64,000 nucleotides of DNA from JAHEZL01 sp046074525. Its GTDB lineage: Bacteria > Bacteroidota > Bacteroidia > Flavobacteriales_C > GCA-002722245. The notes below the pieces were generated by a model. That model saw only the letters and a list, made by a program, of their open reading frames with translations, made no database searches and was not told the origin of the DNA. A program made the position numbers and the translations under genes. Shown one piece after another: positions 27,701 to 35,207 of the stretch. Location: positions 1 through 64,000 of the forward strand of contig JBJTOK010000079.1 of NCBI GenBank assembly GCA_046074525.1. The letters are read 5' to 3'. Position 1 is the first letter of the stretch; every line of letters begins with the position of its first letter.

Positions 27701-29868
27701 AAACTTACATGCTGCAAACTTCCAATGATTCTATCAACTGGACAGATGTTAAACAAGTGAACGACAATGCTGCTGAATTGAATGACCACACAGGTTTAAC
27801 GGCTTCCGGTAAGTATGTTCGCATTTATGGAACAGAAAGAACAACAGGTTACGGTTACTCTATCTTCGAGCTGGAAGTATACGGAACTCCTTCTGCTGTG
27901 ACCAATGCGAATCCAACAGTAAGCTTGACAGCACCTGTGAACAATGCTTCGTTTACTGCTCCGGCCAGCATTTCTATCTCGGCTAATGCTGTCGATGCTG
28001 ATGGCACTGTAAGCAAAGTTGATTTTTACAATGGTGCTACTTTGCTGGGCACCGATAATACTGCGCCTTACACTTATACCTGGAGCAATGTGGCTGCCGG
28101 AACTTATGCGATCACAGCAAAAGCCACCGACAATCAAAATGCAACTACCACTTCAGCTGCAGTGAATGTAACAGTGAATGCCGTCAGTGGAACCAACCTT
28201 GCACTGAGCAAAATCATCTGGTCTTCTTCCAATGAAAATGGAGGCACACCTGCAACAGGCGCTAACGACGGCGTAGCGAATACAAGATGGTCATCCAAAT
28301 TCGCCGATCCGCAGTGGATCACTGTTGACCTCGGTGCTTCATACGACATCAACCGCGTAAAAATTACCTGGGAAAATGCGAAAGCAAAAGATTACCAAAT
28401 TCGTATGTCGAATGACACGATCAACTGGACTACTGTTAAACCAGTTTCTGGTAATACGGCTACAGTGAATGATCACACCGGATTGACAGGCTCTGGTCGC
28501 TACTTGAGAATTTACGGTACAGCAAGAACAACTGCTTACGGTTATTCCATCTTTGAACTGGAAGCGTACGGTACATTGGCAGGTGTGAGCAATACTGCTC
28601 CAACAGTGAGCCTGACTTCACCAGCCAACAACGCCACGTTTACTTCACCAGCCAGCATCTCTATCGCGGCTACTGCTGCCGATGCTGATGGAACAGTAAG
28701 TAAAGTTGATTTCTATAATGGTGCTACTTTGCTGGGAACAGCAACTGTTGCTCCTTATACTTTCAGCTGGAACAATGTTGCTGCAGGAACTTATACCATC
28801 ACCGCACAAGCTACCGATAACCAAAACGCAGTAACAACATCTGCTGCAGTTAATATTACGGTGAATACGCCTGCGAATGTTGCTCCGACTGTGAGTTTGA
28901 CTTCACCTTCGAACAACGCTGTGTTTACTTCGCCGGCTGCTATCTCCATTGCAGCCAACGCTGCCGATGCTGACGGAACTGTAAGTAAAGTGGATTTCTA
29001 CAATGGCGCTACTTTACTGGGTACCGATAACACTGCTCCTTATACTTTCACCTGGAGTAATGTAGGGACCGGAACTTATGCTATCACCGCAAAGGCGACC
29101 GATAATTCCAATGCAGAAACAACATCTGCTGCTGTAAATGTAACAGTGAATGCTGCTACCAATGTAAATTTGGCTTTGAGTAAACTCACCTGGGCTTCTT
29201 CTATTGAGAATGGTGGTACACAAGCTTACAAAGCAACAGATGGTGTAGCCAATTCAAGATGGTCGTCAAAATTTGCGGATCCACAATGGATCACTGTTGA
29301 CCTTGGTGCTGTTTACGATATCAACCGTGTGAAAATTACCTGGGAAAATGCGAAAGGTAAAAATTACCAGGTGTTGGTTTCCAACGACACTGTAAACTGG
29401 ACGTCTGCAAAAACAGTAACTGGTAACACAGCGTTGGTGAATGATCACACTGGTTTAACTTCTACCGGTCGCTATGTTAGAATTTACGGTACTGCCAGAA
29501 CAACAGGTTACGGTTATTCTATTTTCGAACTGGAAGTTTATGGAACCTTGTCTCCTGCTCCTGCGCCAATGGCTGCTGAAGAAACAACAACTACTGTTGT
29601 GGATTTGATTTCAGTAAAAGAAGGAGTAGTGACTTATCCGAATCCTTTCAGCAATGAACTTACAGTGATTGCGCTTTTCCAAACTCCTTCCATGGTTAAT
29701 CTGCTCATCGTAGATGTGAAAGGTTCCGTGGTAGTCGATAGGGATTATGAAAACACCAGCGGTCACTTTGAAAATAAAATCAACGTGGAGAATTTACCAG
29801 CCGGACAATATGTGCTGAAATTATTTTCGGGTAACGAAGTGTTTACTCAAAAATTAGTGAAGTACTAA
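24766..29868 (+). CDS. Giant secreted PQQ-type sugar dehydrogenase with F5/8C and Ig-like modules (paralogue 1)
   Basis: A 1700-residue T9SS-exported protein. A signal peptide (about 1-42) precedes a six-bladed glucose/sorbosone dehydrogenase domain (about 45-405) with GYHNGGAMVFKNGYLYLCIGE, YRGKVLRLLDDG and GMRNPWSMSMDP. Then come an Ig-like module (405-485), a PKD-like region (490-600), a short beta domain, and F5/8C carbohydrate-binding modules at about 684-808, 913-1039, 1141-1269 and 1465-1595, separated by Ig-like modules (VDFYNGTTLLGTDNTAPY-type). A T9SS sorting domain (about 1605-1700, TYPNPFSNELTV) ends it. It is likely to oxidise sugars or oligosaccharide ends with PQQ and pass electrons onwards; acceptor and substrate are unknown, and no PQQ synthesis genes are here. 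Confidence 0.85.
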   Translation: MKNKSSAKRKYGGVLQVCSMRSLFLAALLTLLGGVSANLLAQLPTGFVARKLTTNNIKECVKIEHAPDGRIFMAERSGALKVLKDGVVTTITTVNTTTADEQGFLGMALHSSFAQNGKLYVYYTSADKTKHYLDVIVLDAASQIVSNTRLMEFDPILAGYHNGGAMVFKNGYLYLCIGESNTQQQAQLLDTYRGKVLRLLDDGQPAPGNPYYNVAGASRQKQSIWAIGMRNPWSMSMDPVSGKLFVGNVGGGYEEINDVTTPDPAKNYDYGWGTAGQSGPGQSSGTILPAFCYNKTNWYTPTANGAWNAPSSCAITTALFFNPANTNYPNEYKNKFYFGDWCHDWLRSIDPNNPSAGFQEPFLSSALHRILGLSVGIDGNIYYSEYAGTGNIWRLEYTLSNTPIVVNQPTSQTIYAQDAVSFSVSASGTGPLSYKWQKNGVDIPGATSSTYTIGSAAVSDGGNYKAIVYNAYGEAISSEAVLTVKPYNAIPVADIITPLSSNTASVLDVINYSGDATDAEDGTLPASAFEWEVRVFHKDCGACEHWHPGPAATDGVKSGSFIADNGGETSANVWFRLILRVTDSEGRVGIDSVDLQPNKVVLTVNSNRPGLQVAIGSSSNTPYTKTQVVNNATNMTAISPQTFGDTVYTFSSWDHGGPASQNFRVPNVNTTYKANFIGTYVPNTNIALNKKAYSTSNQNAGNNASKAVDGVANSRWESQFADPQALVVNLGAVYNITRVKITWENAKAKNYELQTSNDSINWTPIKSVSDNATDINEWSNLAGTGKFIRMYGTQRTTAYGYSIYEFEVFGALAPGGNLDPAVSITAPANNASFAAPAAINITANASDADGTVSKVDFYNGTTLLGTDNTAPYAFPWNNVAAGTYTISAKATDNGGAVATSSIAVTVTGASSNSNIALGKYTSASTVLNGSGNTALKATDGIADSRWESEFADPQWIMVNLGAKYDISQVKIKWENAMAKTYMLQTSNDSINWTDVKQVNDNAAELNDHTGLTASGKYVRIYGTERTTGYGYSIFELEVYGTPSAVTNANPTVSLTAPVNNASFTAPASISISANAVDADGTVSKVDFYNGATLLGTDNTAPYTYTWSNVAAGTYAITAKATDNQNATTTSAAVNVTVNAVSGTNLALSKIIWSSSNENGGTPATGANDGVANTRWSSKFADPQWITVDLGASYDINRVKITWENAKAKDYQIRMSNDTINWTTVKPVSGNTATVNDHTGLTGSGRYLRIYGTARTTAYGYSIFELEAYGTLAGVSNTAPTVSLTSPANNATFTSPASISIAATAADADGTVSKVDFYNGATLLGTATVAPYTFSWNNVAAGTYTITAQATDNQNAVTTSAAVNITVNTPANVAPTVSLTSPSNNAVFTSPAAISIAANAADADGTVSKVDFYNGATLLGTDNTAPYTFTWSNVGTGTYAITAKATDNSNAETTSAAVNVTVNAATNVNLALSKLTWASSIENGGTQAYKATDGVANSRWSSKFADPQWITVDLGAVYDINRVKITWENAKGKNYQVLVSNDTVNWTSAKTVTGNTALVNDHTGLTSTGRYVRIYGTARTTGYGYSIFELEVYGTLSPAPAPMAAEETTTTVVDLISVKEGVVTYPNPFSNELTVIALFQTPSMVNLLIVDVKGSVVVDRDYENTSGHFENKINVENLPAGQYVLKLFSGNEVFTQKLVKY

Positions 29869-29910
29869 GAGGTTCAGTAATGTGAATTTTTAGAAACGTT
29901 TTATCATAAG

Positions 29911-29944
29911 ATAGCCCCTCTTTGCAGAGGGGCTATTTTTTTTT
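29911..29944 (+). terminator. Intrinsic terminator after PQQ dehydrogenase 1
   Basis: A perfect 11-bp stem ATAGCCCCTCT/AGAGGGGCTAT (29911-29921 and 29926-29936) with a TTGC loop is followed by nine or more T residues. Confidence 0.92.
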
Positions 29945-29989
29945 ATCCCTCTTGCGAGGCTTTATTTTACAGGTATTTCAGGATTGTGT

Positions 29990-30110
29990 GAATGATATTG
30001 TACTGTTTGTGAATAATTGAATGCCACTTTTTTTGACCCCATGAGAACGATTGTGCTCCTGTTTGCGAATGATTTGTTCCAGTTGTACGACATCTGCGAA
30101 CGTAGCTTTG
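29990..30110 (+). promoter_or_regulatory. Promoter with phased operator-like repeats upstream of PQQ dehydrogenase 2
   Basis: Motif copies start at 29990 (GAATGATATTGTAC), 30011 (GAATAATTGAATGCC), 30045 (GAACGATTGTGCTCC) and 30067 (GAATGATTTGTTCC), so two pairs are spaced 21 and 22 bp. TTG lies at 30083 and a perfect -7 box TAGCTTTG at 30103-30110, exactly 36 bp after the last copy. The gene starts at 30195, leaving a leader of about 80 nt. Confidence 0.65.
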
Positions 30111-30194
30111 TGGGGAAGATTCTCGTGAGTCATTGTTTTCCGCATAAACACGACCCAAGAGAATGGGTATAGTAAATAACTAAAAACTAAAAGA

Positions 30195-33100
30195 ATGAAA
30201 AACAAATCATCCACAAAAAGAAAGTATGGAGGAACACTGCAAGTGTGCTCTATGCGTAGTCTTTTCCTTGTGTCGCTATTGATGCTGCTGGGAGGAGTAT
30301 CCCAAAGTTTGTTTGCACAATTGCCGGAAGGCTTTGTGAAAAACAAATTAACCAACAACAACATCGCCGATGCAGTAAAAATGGAACACGCTGCTGACGG
30401 CAGAATTTTTATTGCCGAACTGGGAGGTAAAATTAAAGTGCTGCAAAACGGTGTGGTATCACTTGTGCATAGTGTTGCCACCAATACCAATGATGAGCAG
30501 GGTTTGTTAGGTATTGCTCTTCATACCAATTTTGCCACCAATGGTAAATTGTATTTGTATTACACCGCTCCCGACAAATCAAAACATTTTTTGGATGTGA
30601 TTGTTGTGGATGGCGATAACCAGGTAGTGTCATCCACCCGTGTTATGGAATTTGATCCTATATTATTCGGCTACCATAACGGTGGTGCAATGCTGTTTAA
30701 AAACGGTTATTTGTATTTGTGTATCGGCGAAAGTAATGCTCCGCAGTACGCTAATGATCTTACTACTTACCGTGGTAAAATTTTGCGTTTGCTGGATGAC
30801 GGTCAGCCTGCGCCTGGCAACCCTTACTACGATACTCCGGGCGCCAACCGCCAGCAAAAAAGCATCTGGGCAACAGGAATGCGTAATCCATGGTCGATGA
30901 GTATGGATCCTACCACCCAAAAAATATATGTGGGTAACGTAGGTGGAACTTACGAAGAGATCAACGATGTAACAGCTCCCGATGCTGCGAGAAATTACAA
31001 TTACGGTTGGGCGGCTTCCGGTAAATCCGGATCGGAACAGGATGCCAATACTATCCTTCCTGTGTTTTGTTATAGCGGCGCAGAGGCGATTCAAAAATGG
31101 CAGTCGCCCACTACACAAGGCGACTGGATACAAGGCTCCTGTGCAATCACTACGGGAACATTTTTCAATCCTGCCATCACCAATTATCCGGCGGAATACA
31201 GAAACAGATTTTATTTTTCCGACTGGTGTCAGCTATGGATCAGAAGCATCAATCCTGCGAATACCACCACGGGTTTTCAAACCAATTTTGCTGATCAGGG
31301 TTTCAACAGAATTTTGGGGTTGAGCACAGGTATCGACGGAAACCTCTATTACATTGAGCATGCAGGCGGAGGAAATATTTACCGACTGGAATACACCTTG
31401 TCTAATCAGCCTGTCATCGTAAACAATCCATCTTCTCAAACGGTGTATGCCCAGGATGCAGTTTCTTTTTCGGTAGCTTCATCAGGTGCCAATCCTAAGT
31501 CTTATCAATGGCAAAAAAACGGTACTAATATTTCAGGTGCAACAGCGAGCACTTATGCTATCTCTTCTGCAGCAGAAGCCAATGCAGGAAATTACAGAGT
31601 AATTGTGAGCAACAGCTATGGTGCTGATACCAGTGATGCAGCGGTGTTGACCGTATTGCCTTACAATGCTATTCCGGTAGCGCACATCACATCACCTGCT
31701 TCTACAGTAACGGCAAGTGTTTTGGATGTGGTGAACTATTCAGGAACAGGATCAGATGCCGAAGATGGAATATTGCCGGCTTCTGCATTCAATTGGGAAG
31801 TGCGTGTTTTCCACAAAGATTGCGGAACCTGTGAGCACTGGCATCCTGGTCCGAATGCACCCGACGGTGTGACTTCAGGATCTTTCACAGCCGACAACGG
31901 AGGAGAATCTTCTTCCAACGTTTGGTTTCGTTTGATTTTAAGAGTAACGGATTCAGAGGGAAGAGTGGGGACGGATTCAGTAGATCTTCAACCCAACAAA
32001 GTGGTATTGACTGTGAACAGCAGCAAACCAGGTTTGCAGGTGGTGATCGGATCTTCTTCCATTACGCCCTACAACAAAACACAGGTAGTGAACAATGCCA
32101 TTAATATTACTGCTATCACACCGCAAACTATTGGTGATACAGTGTATACCTTCAGTTCATGGGATCATGGTGGAGTGGCTTCACAAAGCATCCGAGTGCC
32201 TAATGTGAACACTACTTACAAAGCTAATTTTACTGCTGCTTACGTAAGCAACACCAATCATGCTTTGAATAAAATTGCCGGTTCATCATCTAATCAGGGT
32301 GGCAATACTGCTAATAAAGCGGTAGATGGAGATTTCAATTCCCGCTGGGAAAGTCAGTCTTCCGATCCGCAATTCCTGGTGGTGAATTTAGGTGCAGTTT
32401 ACGACATCAATCGCGTGAAAATTTACTGGGAAAATGCAAAAGCGAAAAATTATCTGGTGGAAACTTCTATGGACTCTGTGGTGTGGGATAAGATGAAAGA
32501 GGTGACCGATAATGCAACGGATATCAATGAGTGGAGCAACTTATCTGGTACAGGAAAGTACGTTAGAATTTTCGGAACGGAAAGAACAACCAACTACGGC
32601 TATTCAATTTTTGAATTGCAGGTATTTGGTGCTTTGCATCAGGGAGGTTCTAATACTTTGCCTACAGTGAGCATCACTGCGCCATCCAACAATGCCAATT
32701 TTTCAACACCAGCCGAAATCAATATTACAGCCAATGCTGCCGATGCAGACGGTACTGTAAGCAAGGTTGATTTTTACAATGGTGCTACTTTGCTTGGAAC
32801 CGATAACACTGCTCCTTATGCGTATACCTGGAGCAATGTTGCTGCGGGAACTTATACCATCACAGCAAAAGCAACCGATAATCAGAATGCAGTAAAGACT
32901 TCTTCTGCTGTGACTGTAGTAGTAGGTGCGGTAGCGACTAACGTAGCGCTGAACAAAACTACTTATGTGTCTTCTTCTTTGGGAGGAAATTCCAAAGCGA
33001 ATGCAGTAGATGGTAACTTGAATTCCCGCTGGGAAAGTGCTTTCTCTGATCCGCAATACATCACTGTGGATCTCGGTGCTGTTTACGACATCAGTCGCGT

Positions 33101-35207
33101 ACACATCGTGTGGGAAAATGCGAAAGCGAAGAACTACCGTGTTCTGGCTTCTAACGATACATTGAGCTGGCCGGATACTTTGAAAACAGTGGTGAACAAC
33201 ACGCAGGACGACAACAACTGGACTGGTTTGTCATCCAGCCGCCGCTTTGTTAGAATTTACGGAACAGAAAGAACGACGAACTATGGCTATTCTATTTTTG
33301 AACTGGAAGTTTATGGCGTGCCTGCATCCGGCGGAAATGCGAATCCGACAGTAAGCTTGACCGCTCCGGCAAACAACGCTTCGTTCAATGCTCCGGCTAC
33401 TATCAATATCACCGCCAACGCAGCTGATTCGGATGGTACAATAAGCAAAGTGGATTTCTACAATGGTACTACCTTATTGGGAACCGACAACGCTGCACCT
33501 TATGCTTACACCTGGACTGGCGTTGCTGCCGGGACTTATGCGATCACGGCAAAAGCTACCGACAACCAGAATGCAGTAACTACTTCTTCTGCGGTGAATG
33601 TTACCGTGAGCTCACCAAACACTGTGAACCTGGCGTTGAACAAACCAACTTACTCTTCTTCGGATGAAAATGCCGGCACCCCTGCAAGCAACGCAACCGA
33701 TGGGAATGGCAACTCCCGCTGGTCGAGTGAGTTTTCTGATCCACAACACCTCATTGTGAATTTAGGCGCTGTGTATGACATCAGCCGAATTAAAATCAAT
33801 TGGGAAAATGCAAAAGCGAAGAAGTACAATTTGCTGGTATCGGTAGATAGCTTGGTTTGGGACACTGTGAAAACAGTAAATAACAATGAACAAAATGAGA
33901 ATGACTGGACAGTGAGCGGCACTGGTCAATACGTGAAAATGTATGGCACCGAAAGAACCACTCCTTACGGTTATTCTATTTTTGAATTAGAAGTGTATGG
34001 CGCTGCTGCCAATGCGCAGCCAACTGTGAGTATCACATCCCCTGCTAACAACGCCGGTTTCCTTTCTCCTGCAACGATCAGCATTACAGCTAATGCAGGG
34101 GATGCCGACGGAAGTGTGAGTCAGGTTGATTTCTACAACGGCGCTACTTTGCTGGGCAGCGACAATACTGCTCCATATTCTTATACCTGGACCAACGTTG
34201 CTGTTGGATCATATGCCATCACAGCTAAGGCTACCGATAACAACGGTGCAGTGACAACGTCATCTGCCGTAAATTTTACGGTAAGTGTACCTGTTAACCT
34301 TGCGCTGAACAAGCCAACGTATTCTTCCACTGATGAGAATGGCGGAACCCCTGCAGCTAGCGCTACCGACGGTAATGCGAACTCAAGATGGTCGAGTGAG
34401 TTTTCTGATCCGCAATACCTCATCGTGAATTTAGGCACTGTGTACGATATCAGCCGCATTAAAATCAACTGGGAAAATGCAAAAGCGAAGAAATACGATT
34501 TGCTGGTGTCTGTTGACAGCTTGAGCTGGGATACCTTGAAAACAGTACTCAACAACACCCAGAACAACAATGACTGGACGGTGAGTGGTACAGGAAAATA
34601 CGTGAAAATGTATGGTGCTGAAAGAACTACGCCTTATGGTTATTCCATCTTCGAATTCGAAGTGTACGGAACCGAACATCAGGAGGTAGGAGGTTCTAAC
34701 ACAAATCCAACAGTGAGCATTACATCTCCTTCTAATGGTGCAATCTTCACTGCTCCGGCAAGCATCACTATCACAGCGAATGCTGCCGATAGCGATGGAA
34801 GCGTAAGCAAAGTAGATTTCTACAACGGTACTACTTTATTGGGTACCGATAATACTGCACCTTATTCTTACACCTGGAACAACGTGGCTGTAGGTAACTA
34901 CGCTATTGTTGCCAAGGCTACAGATGACCAGAATGCAGTGAATGCTTCTTCAATTGTGAATGTAGTGGTGAATTCTCCTAATACTGTTAACCTTGCGCTG
35001 AACAAGCCAACCTATTCTTCTACGGATGAGAATGGCGGAAACCTGGCAGTAAATGCTACCGATGGTAACAACAACTCCCGCTGGTCGAGTCAGTTTGCTG
35101 ATCCGCAACACCTAACGGACATAACTATGGCTTCAATTTCAGCAATTGTAAATACGGTTTGTACTTTGATGGAAGCAATGGAGTGGGAATTATGTTCACC
35201 GACATGA
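30195..35207 (+). CDS. Giant PQQ-type sugar dehydrogenase, paralogue 2, broken at the 3' end
   Basis: A close paralogue of the 24766-29868 product, almost the same in signal peptide and catalytic domain (GYHNGGAMLFKNGYLYLCIGE, GMRNPWSMSMDP) and in the Ig-like and PKD-like modules. F5/8C modules begin at about residues 687, 915, 1145, 1366 and 1598 with Ig-like modules between. The fifth F5/8C module stops after RWSSQFADPQHL, where its sisters continue into IVNLG. The last 30 residues are unrelated and the T9SS domain is missing. Sequence from about 35113 on belongs to the GH43 gene in another frame. The product as read could leave the inner membrane but lacks the T9SS signal. Either a real deletion or an assembly join in repetitive modules explains this. 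Confidence 0.75.
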   Translation: MKNKSSTKRKYGGTLQVCSMRSLFLVSLLMLLGGVSQSLFAQLPEGFVKNKLTNNNIADAVKMEHAADGRIFIAELGGKIKVLQNGVVSLVHSVATNTNDEQGLLGIALHTNFATNGKLYLYYTAPDKSKHFLDVIVVDGDNQVVSSTRVMEFDPILFGYHNGGAMLFKNGYLYLCIGESNAPQYANDLTTYRGKILRLLDDGQPAPGNPYYDTPGANRQQKSIWATGMRNPWSMSMDPTTQKIYVGNVGGTYEEINDVTAPDAARNYNYGWAASGKSGSEQDANTILPVFCYSGAEAIQKWQSPTTQGDWIQGSCAITTGTFFNPAITNYPAEYRNRFYFSDWCQLWIRSINPANTTTGFQTNFADQGFNRILGLSTGIDGNLYYIEHAGGGNIYRLEYTLSNQPVIVNNPSSQTVYAQDAVSFSVASSGANPKSYQWQKNGTNISGATASTYAISSAAEANAGNYRVIVSNSYGADTSDAAVLTVLPYNAIPVAHITSPASTVTASVLDVVNYSGTGSDAEDGILPASAFNWEVRVFHKDCGTCEHWHPGPNAPDGVTSGSFTADNGGESSSNVWFRLILRVTDSEGRVGTDSVDLQPNKVVLTVNSSKPGLQVVIGSSSITPYNKTQVVNNAINITAITPQTIGDTVYTFSSWDHGGVASQSIRVPNVNTTYKANFTAAYVSNTNHALNKIAGSSSNQGGNTANKAVDGDFNSRWESQSSDPQFLVVNLGAVYDINRVKIYWENAKAKNYLVETSMDSVVWDKMKEVTDNATDINEWSNLSGTGKYVRIFGTERTTNYGYSIFELQVFGALHQGGSNTLPTVSITAPSNNANFSTPAEINITANAADADGTVSKVDFYNGATLLGTDNTAPYAYTWSNVAAGTYTITAKATDNQNAVKTSSAVTVVVGAVATNVALNKTTYVSSSLGGNSKANAVDGNLNSRWESAFSDPQYITVDLGAVYDISRVHIVWENAKAKNYRVLASNDTLSWPDTLKTVVNNTQDDNNWTGLSSSRRFVRIYGTERTTNYGYSIFELEVYGVPASGGNANPTVSLTAPANNASFNAPATINITANAADSDGTISKVDFYNGTTLLGTDNAAPYAYTWTGVAAGTYAITAKATDNQNAVTTSSAVNVTVSSPNTVNLALNKPTYSSSDENAGTPASNATDGNGNSRWSSEFSDPQHLIVNLGAVYDISRIKINWENAKAKKYNLLVSVDSLVWDTVKTVNNNEQNENDWTVSGTGQYVKMYGTERTTPYGYSIFELEVYGAAANAQPTVSITSPANNAGFLSPATISITANAGDADGSVSQVDFYNGATLLGSDNTAPYSYTWTNVAVGSYAITAKATDNNGAVTTSSAVNFTVSVPVNLALNKPTYSSTDENGGTPAASATDGNANSRWSSEFSDPQYLIVNLGTVYDISRIKINWENAKAKKYDLLVSVDSLSWDTLKTVLNNTQNNNDWTVSGTGKYVKMYGAERTTPYGYSIFEFEVYGTEHQEVGGSNTNPTVSITSPSNGAIFTAPASITITANAADSDGSVSKVDFYNGTTLLGTDNTAPYSYTWNNVAVGNYAIVAKATDDQNAVNASSIVNVVVNSPNTVNLALNKPTYSSTDENGGNLAVNATDGNNNSRWSSQFADPQHLTDITMASISAIVNTVCTLMEAMEWELCSPT

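Noticed and set aside
26953..27789. A 278-codon minus-strand reading frame within PQQ dehydrogenase 1
   Set aside because: It is the antisense of F5/8C and Ig-like modules, Ser/Cys-rich with no domain, and similar antisense frames recur under every module.
26820..29550. Regular DNA repeats that could suggest a CRISPR or satellite array
   Set aside because: The units are about 400 bp each, in frame and translate into F5/8C and Ig-like modules; they are protein domain repeats.
35102..35207. Programmed ribosomal frameshift joining the PQQ and GH43 proteins
   Set aside because: The switch cuts an F5/8C module in the middle and a beta-helix in the middle, with no slippery heptamer followed by a structure seen; a deletion or assembly join is more likely.
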